From: a virus
Virus record (IMG/VR): IMGVR_UViG_3300032057_000001
Coordinates: 1-31,624 of that record
DNA length: 31,624 nt
Reading direction: 5' to 3' (one strand)
Shown here: positions 13,589-20,600 of the stretch, in pieces
Layout: each line of letters begins with the position of its first letter
How positions within the stretch are numbered: the first letter of the stretch is position 1
Notes under the pieces: model-generated
Databases searched by the model: none
Seen by the model: only the letters and a program-made list of their open reading frames with translations
What the model was told of the DNA's origin: nothing
Program-made: the position numbers and the translations under genes

Positions 13589-13770
13589 TTTGATTTGTCA
13601 TCTATATTTGAATTTGATTCAATAACTTCTTCGTTTTTCTGTAACGAAAACCGCCTGTCCCATTCCCTACGAATGAGCCAGGCAGTTTCGGCAGATAATG
13701 AACGCATGTCTTGCTCTGCTAGTTGTCTTAACAATTCTATAATTTCTTTTTTCGCTCTGATCATTCCCAT
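13585..13770 (-). CDS. Arc-like ribbon-helix-helix protein, first early gene
   Basis: In this 61-residue protein, the block LRQLAEQDMRSLSAETAWLI followed by RREW is close to the second half of Arc/Mnt-type repressors (SxxAEaxWLIrrew). It occupies the position of Cro, directly downstream of the operator-covered early promoter and divergent from the CI-like gene. A negative role on the repressor or early promoter is likely by position. ATG 13770 follows GAGG by 7 bases; a second ATG lies at 13764. Confidence 0.75.
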   Translation of the reverse strand: MGMIRAKKEIIELLRQLAEQDMRSLSAETAWLIRREWDRRFSLQKNEEVIESNSNIDDKSK

Positions 13771-13784
13771 TTGCTAACCTCTGT

Positions 13785-13802
13785 TGTCATCGAATGATGA
13801 CA
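13785..13802. promoter_or_regulatory. Operator 1
   Basis: TGTCATC-GAAT-GATGACA is a perfect 7-base inverted repeat with a 4-base spacer. It lies immediately downstream of, and touching, the -10 box of the early promoter, so a bound dimer would block transcription of the early operon. Confidence 0.8.
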
Positions 13803-13830
13803 GTATAGCAAACACTCGTTGCTTTGTCAA
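13802..13830 (-). promoter_or_regulatory. Early promoter (sigma70 type)
   Basis: On the minus strand TTGACA (13830-13825) is 17 bases from TATACT (13807-13802). It faces the early operon, with the start about 25-30 bases before its first ATG. Both boxes are overlapped by operator half-sites. Confidence 0.87.
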
Positions 13831-13842
13831 TAGGAGATGACA
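13825..13842. promoter_or_regulatory. Operator 2
   Basis: TGTCAAT-AGGA-GATGACA has the same architecture as operator 1 with one mismatch, centred 40 bp away. It covers the -35 box of the early promoter and also the AGGAG site and first base of the repressor start codon, so binding could both repress the early operon and limit repressor expression. Two further TGTCAAC half-sites (13844-13850 inverted, 13879-13885) lie within the repressor gene start. Confidence 0.75.
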
Positions 13843-14276
13843 TGTTGACATCCCGCGATAACGCATGTAGTGCAATAATGTCAACGGATATGGACTTCGC
13901 TGATTGGTTGATATTGATGATGAATAAAAAGGGCTGGACACAGTCCGAACTGGCGCGGCGTTCACGGTTACCACGCCAGGTCATCAATAATTATGTCAAC
14001 CGCAAGCGGATTAAGCCCGATGACGATTCGTTAAACAAAATCGCATCGGCTTTAGAAATATCACCGGCTATAGTATTTCGCGCTGCTGGAAAATTGCCAA
14101 AAGAAACTGAAGATGTCGATGAAGTAGATCAGTTTATCCATCTGCTGAAGCAATTTCCACCTGAAGTGAGGAAAGAAATAATTGAAGAATTAGAGTGGAA
14201 GCTAAGCCGATTGAAAAGCAAAAAAAAGGCAGAGCGGGGGAAACGCCCCGCTCAAACGTTATTAAATGTGCCCTAG
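13842..14276 (+). CDS. CI-like phage repressor (HTH_3 family)
   Basis: The 144-residue DNA-binding protein should maintain lysogeny. A five-helix lambda-repressor-type HTH spans about residues 18-76: ADWLILMMNKKGWTQSELAR, then RSRLPRQVINNYVNRKR and NKIASALEIS. The C-terminal part is short and helical (IIEELEWKLSRLKSKKK). There is no S24/LexA autoprotease domain, so classic RecA-stimulated self-cleavage is not expected. ATG 13842 is chosen for AGGAG with 5-base spacing. A stem (GAGCGGGG/CCCCGCTC, 14232-14253) lies near its end. It is transcribed away from the early operon, and the HIRAN gene follows after 3 bases. Confidence 0.9.
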   Translation: MLTSRDNACSAIMSTDMDFADWLILMMNKKGWTQSELARRSRLPRQVINNYVNRKRIKPDDDSLNKIASALEISPAIVFRAAGKLPKETEDVDEVDQFIHLLKQFPPEVRKEIIEELEWKLSRLKSKKKAERGKRPAQTLLNVP

Positions 14277-14288
14277 AACATGCGTTCT
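14275..14288. promoter_or_regulatory. LexA/DinR-like palindrome at the repressor-HIRAN junction
   Basis: AGAAC-ATGC-GTTCT is a perfect 5-base (6 including the flanking T/A) inverted repeat. It matches the inner GAAC-N4-GTTC of Gram-positive-type SOS boxes, including the purine/pyrimidine rule of the spacer. It contains the HIRAN start codon. No promoter was recognised around it. Confidence 0.45.
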
Positions 14289-14831
14289 AACGAGACCAAA
14301 ACGAATGTCATCACGATAGCAACTCCTATAACTTACATGCAAGAAGTTGTGGGCGAAGCAAGCTATCAGGATGCATTCGAGGCTATCTGTGGAAAACGAA
14401 AAGAAGAAGGCGAGAATAAAGCTGTAGAAGCATTGATTGCACCTGAACCGGATAATCCCTACGATCCAAACGCGTTTAAGGTCATGGTTAGCGGCAAAAT
14501 TGTTGGATATTTGCCACGCCGGTTTGCCGAAAACTTGCGCAATATCTATCAAAGATGCGGCATGACAGATACTACTCTTTTATCTGTTGGAGGCGTAATT
14601 CGGGGTGGCTGGGAAAGAGACGGAATCAAAGGGCATTATGGTATCTGGTTGGAATTACCGCCATTGGAAGTTTTAGAGAGACAGCTAAAACAAATTGAAA
14701 GAAAACCGCGTGAAAAGAAAATCAGTCCGCTTTTTATTTTGCTCATGATACCTTTAGGATTGATTTATTACTTCATGCTTGCTGGCATCATCGTTGGCGC
14801 GTTATCCACGATCTTGAGCTTATTTGGATAA
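14280..14831 (+). CDS. HIRAN-domain protein with C-terminal membrane segment
   Basis: The 183-residue protein has a HIRAN domain at about 20-130: VVGEASYQDAFE, then LIAPEPDNPYDPNAFKVMV, and GKIVGYLPRRFAENL. HIRAN folds recognise DNA 3' ends or damaged DNA in other proteins. A basic linker (ERKPREKK) leads to a hydrophobic hairpin or two helices (about 148-181), so the protein is probably bound to the inner membrane. There is no separate ribosome site; the ATG is 3 bases after the repressor stop, implying coupled translation and expression in the lysogen. Its role is unknown; exclusion of other phages is one possibility. Confidence 0.8.
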   Translation: MRSNETKTNVITIATPITYMQEVVGEASYQDAFEAICGKRKEEGENKAVEALIAPEPDNPYDPNAFKVMVSGKIVGYLPRRFAENLRNIYQRCGMTDTTLLSVGGVIRGGWERDGIKGHYGIWLELPPLEVLERQLKQIERKPREKKISPLFILLMIPLGLIYYFMLAGIIVGALSTILSLFG

Positions 14832-14851
14832 GCCACGATCGTGGCTTTTAA
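14829..14851 (+). terminator. Intrinsic terminator of the repressor-HIRAN operon
   Basis: The palindrome AGCCACGATCGTGGCT is followed by TTTTA, giving a 6-bp GC-rich stem with a 4-base loop. It overlaps the HIRAN stop codon and separates the immunity operon from the attachment and integrase region. Confidence 0.6.
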
Positions 14852-14855
14852 TAAA

Positions 14856-14884
14856 TTTACGTGTGGAAATTTAGGATATAAAAT
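14856..14884 (+). promoter_or_regulatory. Candidate promoter for the xis-int operon
   Basis: TTTACG (14856-14861) is 17 bases from TAAAAT (14879-14884) in AT-rich DNA, the only good candidate upstream of the excisionase and integrase genes. It lies just left of the attP core, so integration would cut it off from those genes. Confidence 0.5.
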
Positions 14885-14889
14885 ATAGT

Positions 14890-14928
<39 letters not shown>

Positions 14929-14993
14929 ACAGGTCTAACTGTAACCTGTCGTGGCTGAGATGTCAACACCGATCTCTTGTCTGGAGGTGTCTC

Positions 14994-15389
14994 ATGCCAC
15001 GCGTGCTTAAAAGAGTAAGCATCATCCGTCTGGGTCGTATCCTAAATATGATGTACCGCCCATCAGAGTTGGCGGAAGAACTCTGTATATCCACAGAGAC
15101 CATTTACCGCTCTTATCTCCCGGCAGGTATGCCATACACAAGAGACGAAAAAGGGGATATTTGGATTAACGGTAAACAGTTCGTCAGTTGGGCGCAGGAA
15201 ACTATTGTTAAAAACAAAGCTAACCGTAAGCCATTGCCGGATAACACCGCCTGGTGTATGCGCTGCAATAGGCCTGTCGAACTGATTGATCCATCCATCG
15301 TTTACCAAAATAATTACATCGAATTATTGCAATCTAAATGTCCGGTATGCAAAGCTAAAATCAACCGCGCTAGAGGGAGAACGCCATGA
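14994..15389 (+). CDS. Excisionase-like protein: HTH plus zinc ribbon
   Basis: The 131-residue protein has a MerR/excisionase-type helix-turn-helix at about 21-66 (YRPSELAEELCISTETIYRS, then DIWINGKQFVSW), which pairs a recognition helix with a short wing. A zinc ribbon follows with C88, C91, C116 and C119. The stop overlaps the integrase ATG (ATGA), and GGAGGTG precedes the start, so the two are made together. A directionality-factor role is inferred from this coupling. The added zinc ribbon is unusual for a phage Xis. Confidence 0.78.
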   Translation: MPRVLKRVSIIRLGRILNMMYRPSELAEELCISTETIYRSYLPAGMPYTRDEKGDIWINGKQFVSWAQETIVKNKANRKPLPDNTAWCMRCNRPVELIDPSIVYQNNYIELLQSKCPVCKAKINRARGRTP

Positions 15390-16366
15390 TCAATCGCCAA
15401 AACTATCACGACATAAAATCCTACCTTGATTACATGGAGAATATTCAGCAAGCCGAAAAATCTACCCTGAAACGCGCTTGGTCGCATCTGCGCCACCTAC
15501 TGGAATGGGCCGATGAAAAGCCTTTTCCGCGCAGTCCATCTATTACCCCTACATTCCCAACCTATCTTGTGAATTATGTATCTAATGGGAAAAAGCTGGC
15601 TCCAAGTACGATAGTCAAATGCTTGACTCAGGCCCGCCAGTTTTACGCATATGCCAAAACCGCATGGCAAAGCCGGTACAAAACAATATCAGACACTTGG
15701 ATCGCCAGTTTGAAACCTAATCGTAAAATACGCAGTAATTCTGGAATGCGAAACCACAAATTTTATACTCTTGATCAAGTAATGAAAATTGTTGAATACG
15801 ATACAGACAATTTGCATTTAAAAAGAGCAAAGGTTGCAGTGGCAATGCTTTTTTGTTCGGGTATGCGAGCCGATGCTCTGGCTTCACTGCCGATAATCTG
15901 TGTCGATTTAGAGAATAATTGCGTCTTACAATTTCCGGAAATGGGAGTTAGAACAAAAAACTACAAATCCGGTATTACTTACTTATTACCTATCGATCCA
16001 TTGCTGGAGTTAATTCACAAGTGGGATGAAATGGTGCGTTCTTTCCCCGAATATTGTTTGTGGTATTCCCCAATCTCACGAGATAACAGCAGACTTATTC
16101 CTACCACAATTGCTTACTATGGACGCAATTCGACCGTCCAAAAAGACGTGCGAATGATTTGCCAAGCCGCCGGTGTTGCATATTTATCCCCGCACAAGCT
16201 AAGGCATGGTCACGTCATGTACGCAATCCAACATGCAAAGACGATTAAGGATTTGAAAGCAATTAGCGCTAATGTCATGCATTCGTCATTAGTTGTTACC
16301 GATCAGATTTACGGCGTATTGCAAGATATTGATGTCAAAAATTTCATTACATCTTTGGAAAAATAG
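15386..16366 (+). CDS. int: Tyrosine recombinase (phage integrase)
   Basis: The 326-residue enzyme would insert the phage at a tRNA gene. A SAM-like core-binding domain covers about 5-115 (LKRAWSHLRHLLEWAD, APSTIVKCLTQARQFYAYAK), and the catalytic domain about 125-320. The catalytic residues are visible: R161 in CSGMRADAL, a lysine on the beta hairpin (K191 or K194), H270 and R273 in SPHKLRH, H299 in NVMHSS, and nucleophile Y309 in QIYGVL. It lies 460 bases from the tRNA-like attP core, in the same orientation. Confidence 0.95.
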   Translation: MINRQNYHDIKSYLDYMENIQQAEKSTLKRAWSHLRHLLEWADEKPFPRSPSITPTFPTYLVNYVSNGKKLAPSTIVKCLTQARQFYAYAKTAWQSRYKTISDTWIASLKPNRKIRSNSGMRNHKFYTLDQVMKIVEYDTDNLHLKRAKVAVAMLFCSGMRADALASLPIICVDLENNCVLQFPEMGVRTKNYKSGITYLLPIDPLLELIHKWDEMVRSFPEYCLWYSPISRDNSRLIPTTIAYYGRNSTVQKDVRMICQAAGVAYLSPHKLRHGHVMYAIQHAKTIKDLKAISANVMHSSLVVTDQIYGVLQDIDVKNFITSLEK

Positions 16367-16437
16367 GGAATTTTCCGTATGTCATAAATACTAGTTTATT
16401 GATACAATGCAAAAAACAATTAAATCTGGAGGTTACT

Positions 16438-16713
16438 ATGAACAATCAGGTTATTATCATAGCCGGATCTGAATATGGTGAGATTACTGCTTATTATGAA
16501 ATTCAAGATAACGTATTACATCTAAAGCGCTATAAGGGCGATACTGGGTTGGCGGGTAACCATATTGCTCTTGAGTTTGACGGGGTAAATGTTGAAAGTG
16601 TGCCGGAGTTACGAAGAAAGCTCTTAGACGAGAACACTCACGGCGCAACGAGATGTGGATGTCATCTATGCAACTTAGGCCTATACATCATAGGTCTCGA
16701 CCAACATCTTTGA
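16438..16713 (+). CDS. Unknown protein (91 residues), possible moron gene
   Basis: A GGAGG site 6 bases before ATG 16438 decides the start. The protein is strand-rich (QVIIIAGSEYGEITAYYEIQ, VLHLKRYKGDTG, IALEFDGVNV) with a C-terminal CGCHLC cluster that could bind metal. It stands alone between integrase and the end of the late operon, with its own terminator and a possible -10 box (TACAAT, 16402-16407). That is how lysogenic-conversion genes are often placed. No family was recognised. Confidence 0.72.
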   Translation: MNNQVIIIAGSEYGEITAYYEIQDNVLHLKRYKGDTGLAGNHIALEFDGVNVESVPELRRKLLDENTHGATRCGCHLCNLGLYIIGLDQHL

Positions 16714-16720
16714 TATCAAG

Positions 16721-16749
16721 AAAGAGCGGGAATCCGCTCTTTCTTTTTT
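16721..16749 (+). terminator. Intrinsic terminator between converging operons
   Basis: AAAGAGCGG pairs with CCGCTCTTT (9 bp, loop GAAT) and is followed by CTTTTTT on the plus strand. It ends the int and moron transcripts before they meet the late operon, whose last stop is at 16772. Confidence 0.92.
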
Positions 16750-16771
16750 ACGAAGTTTTCGATGTCGGAAA

Positions 16772-17140
16772 CTAATCCCCCCACAACCAAAGTGTTTTTT
16801 GCAATAGCTCCACCGACAGCTCCGTGCCATCCAGTTCGGCAAGGCTGATCGGATTGATGTCAATCTCGACTTCCTCTTCCAGTGCTTTGTTGAATAACTC
16901 ATTTGCCTCGCCGAGCTTTGCTTCATTCTGGCGTTTTTGCTCTTCTGTTAGATCATCCCCCTCGACAATTCCGACATCGGAAAGGATTTTTTTGCGGATT
17001 TCCTCCACGTCCTTGTAGTAGTCCTGCGCGCGGCGGATGGCTCGCGCAACCCTAATGGCATACTTCGCCGGTAGTTTGAGCTTGTTTAGCTCATCCTGCG
17101 CCGATAAAAGCTGGATAATGTCAATGTACGATACTTTCAT
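16772..17140 (-). CDS. Small phage protein after tail genes (DUF1617-like pattern)
   Basis: The 122-residue helical protein begins MKVSYIDIIQLLSAQDELNK, then LKLPAKYAIRVARAIRRAQD, and ends with an acidic block (ALEEEVEIDINPISLAELDG). The helix-KLPAK-helix layout and the acidic C-terminus recall small proteins (DUF1617-like) encoded after tail fibres of other siphoviruses, with unknown role. It is the last late gene. The family match is only an impression. Confidence 0.72.
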   Translation of the reverse strand: MKVSYIDIIQLLSAQDELNKLKLPAKYAIRVARAIRRAQDYYKDVEEIRKKILSDVGIVEGDDLTEEQKRQNEAKLGEANELFNKALEEEVEIDINPISLAELDGTELSVELLQKTLWLWGD

Positions 17141-17150
17141 GCTTTACCTC

Positions 17151-17552
17151 CTAGATGTCCTCTGCGTCTTTGAAATCTTGAGTAATTGGCTGGGCGAAGA
17201 TCGATACTACGCCGGCCTCGGTATCCTTTGGCTTAACTTCCAACCCTTTCGGATCGGTGCTTCCCCCTTCCATGCTTCCTTCCTCGCCGGCCGATGGTTG
17301 CACCGGCTCCGGCGGGTTTTTCAGGTGATTGTACAGGTCAATACGGATATCGTTCTCGGTGAACTGCTCAAGCTGCCCGTAGTAGTTCCTGCGCTCAACA
17401 GGCTCGTGATTGGCAAGCCTGGCTTCCTGATTGGGATAGCCGGCCACATCAAAACTTATGGCATTTGTACGGTAATCAATCTGGGCATAGATAATCTTCC
17501 AGTACTCGCACTCAATGCCGTATCTGGTCATGATCTTTTTCTTCAGAGCCAT
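17151..17552 (-). CDS. Small tail-associated protein (133 residues)
   Basis: The pattern GIECEYWKIIYAQIDYRTN followed by ISFDVAGYPNQEARL is typical of a small protein encoded just after tail fibre genes in many siphoviruses. It has a beta-rich N-terminal domain of about 90 residues and a flexible Pro/Gly/Glu-rich tail. Its role, perhaps in fibre assembly or the baseplate rim, is unknown. The start follows AAAGGAGTAAAT. Confidence 0.72.
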   Translation of the reverse strand: MALKKKIMTRYGIECEYWKIIYAQIDYRTNAISFDVAGYPNQEARLANHEPVERRNYYGQLEQFTENDIRIDLYNHLKNPPEPVQPSAGEEGSMEGGSTDPKGLEVKPKDTEAGVVSIFAQPITQDFKDAEDI

Positions 17553-17603
17553 ATTTACTCCTTTCTTGGCACCATTTTAGCATTGGCTGATTAGATGTTG
17601 CTT

Positions 17604-20600
17604 TTAGTGCCCAAAGAACCCTTTGGTGACGTGATAGAACTCTGAAACATATTGTTCTTGCGGCCCTGACATCCACGCAACTCCAATGCCACCATGCAGA
17701 TAATCATTGCCAACACCAGCCCGACCGAGTTCAAAGTTACCTGATGGTACTCTCATCTGGTACGGCGCACTGCTTGCACTCGTCCATGTCCCGTCGCAGA
17801 AGAACTTGATAATGTAGCTGCTTGAGTTAACCCAGCCATATATAAACCCTACATAGTGCCAGCCGGTATTGCTGAAATAAACAACGGGTACGTAACGAAC
17901 AGTGTTGGTTGTATCGTAGTACCAAAATCCAAAGTAATTACCGGATGCGGCATGTACAGACCAGGCGACGGTTGAACTTCCGCATCTGGCTATCCCATGC
18001 ATTCGGTTCATGCTGGAGATATATACCCATGCGCCAAAAGAAAACCAGTTGTTTGAATTCAGACCCCTATCTGCCGTGCGATAGAAATAATTCGAGCTGC
18101 CGTTTAACTGATATGTACGCAGCATACCCGGCGCGCCTTTGTCTATAAAGCTGGAGTAGTTGCCAGATAAATCTGTATTGTTATTAGTGCGATCCCCCAT
18201 CACGACTTGTGTACCCGCCGTAAATCCTCCCGCCATCCATAATCCTCTTGTGCCCTCATATGTCAACGGCATTAACAATGCTGCCGTTGACGGAAAGGTG
18301 AAGCATAACGGGAAGCTCTCTCCCTGGCGATAAACGGTGTTGCTGATATCGCCGGTAGTCAGCATCATTCCATCCCTGGAGCCGCTCGAAATATACCCTT
18401 TCCTGTTACTGCCGATCATAAATTCAATGTCTGTTCCTGCTTTGATATCAATATAAGTGTTATTAAGGGTAATCGTTGAGCCGTAAACCTCTATTTTGAT
18501 AGCACCGCTGTATACCAGAGTTATTCCGTTACTACTACCGGTGCTCACGGAATAAGAACCGCTGTAGATGGTATTGTGGCTATGGTTACTTAAAGCCAAT
18601 GTTCCGCCGGTTGATGGCAAGGTGTACTCCTTGCTACCGACAAAGAATTTTATGTTTCTTGGGTCTATATCTATTTTGGAATAATCCGGTTGGCTGCCGA
18701 CGGAAACAAAGTCAACCTGAATTGGGTTACTGGAAACGGTAACACTAACATTTACAGAACCGCTGTAATTGGACAAATATTGGAAAGAGTGTGTCGCAAG
18801 AGTTGAGAAAGTAAAGCTATGTTCAGCCAACAGGGTGTCATCAGATGTCTTACGAATAGTTACGGTTACGTAACAGCTTGCGTCTTTCCCAATAGCATAA
18901 CCTCTTACTCTAACTAAGTACGATGTGCCGGATGATATGTTAAAACTTGACGAACTCAGCTTTATCCAGTTTGGACTTCCATAAACATACATGTTTACAT
19001 ATCCAGAACCAAAGCTATAATTGTATGTCCCACTGCCGGTTATCGTCCAATACGATGAGTTGTTTATTTCGTAATCTGGCACAAGCTCTGATGATGGAGA
19101 AAATAAACCGGAAGATATAGAAATTTTCGCAAGATCCACTCCGCTATAGTTCACAATCGTAGAGGTTATCTCTCCAACTGTGTTACTGCCCTGATATATC
19201 GATACAATTCTTCCATTGTTTGCAACATATAACCCGGTAGGTGTTAGATAGGACGTTCCGGAGTACAAGTAGCCGTTAGATGCGTCTATTTTGATAATCG
19301 ATGTGCCATCTGATAAGCCATATAGCCCCGTCCTATCGATCCATATTCCTGTGCCGTTTGAAGCGTTGGTTGGCGGCGGATTGCCAATTGCCAATGCCGA
19401 GCTTATCCCATCCAGTAACAGCTTATTCAGCAACTTGTTGTTGCCAGAAGAGTTGAATTGAATGACGGTTGTACCGCCCGGATCGTTGATGTTCAGCACT
19501 CCCGCGCTGGTTAATTGCATTACGGTTGTTGTGTTGTTGCGAAGCCTTATCTCGCCACTGCTTATCAAAACGTTCGATTGCTCGCTTGCCACCTGACCGA
19601 TGGTGATAGACGGTGTGTTGGCAATCTCCATTACCTTTGCTGAGTTGGCATAAAACTCTAAAAGCGAGCTTGTGGCGCGGAAGTAATTGGTAGGACTGGA
19701 ATAGATCGTGATATTGCCGCTGGTGTCCAAAACAACCTTATCGGTTGATCCTGACCGCAGACGAAGGTTGGTATTGTTGATAACAATGTTGTTATTTGCA
19801 ATATTGCCAATAGTAACGCTAGGAGTATTATTAATCTCCAATACTTCGGTGTTGTTGGCGTAAAATTCAAACTTTTGCCCATCGACCAGAAGGTAGTTAT
19901 TGGCATCGGCATTGATCCTCAATGCACTGCCATTCCAAGCAATCATCTCATTGCCCGGATCGCCGGCCCGGAATTTGTACGTCCCGCCATCCTTACCCAT
20001 CCAAATTCCGACGCCGGAACTGTACGTCAGAGATGTCTGGCTTCCGCCAACCCGAAAGGCCGGCTCGGATGGATTGAGGTTGATCGTGACATTTGCGCCA
20101 TCGTAAACGTTGATAGGAATATTCTGAAATTCCGCGCCGGAGTTTGACAGGCGCAAAAATTTGTCTGATTGTCCTGTCCCGCTTCCGGCGTATAAACCAA
20201 ACTCGTTATTGGCCGAGAATATCCCTCGCAGGTTTCCAAGCCGCGCATTTATGGTCTGGGTTGCGGGGTGCGTCTGCCAAGTGACCACCTGAGCATAGGG
20301 AGAGTCAATCCCGTATATTCCATCGATGGCATTGACCTCATAAAAGCCATTGCCGGACGTGCCGAAATCCAGCACCAGGGCATCCTTGTAAATTGTGCCA
20401 GAAGCAGAACCCGGTGTTGTACTATGGCGGGTAAACGTCCAGCGTTGTGTGCCATCTGCCTGGTCCTGATAATTGCTTACCGTACCCCATGCCCAGCTTA
20501 TCGTCAGACTGCCGCCAGAGCGGCTGAACTGTCTGAATGCTACAAAATCGCCGGATACAAATACTGCCATGTCCGGAGCGGACGGCAAATCTTTGACAAA

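Noticed and set aside
14232-14253. GC-rich hairpin near the end of the repressor gene as terminator
   Set aside because: The stem (GAGCGGGG/CCCCGCTC) is good, but no T-run follows and the HIRAN gene continues 3 bases after the repressor stop.
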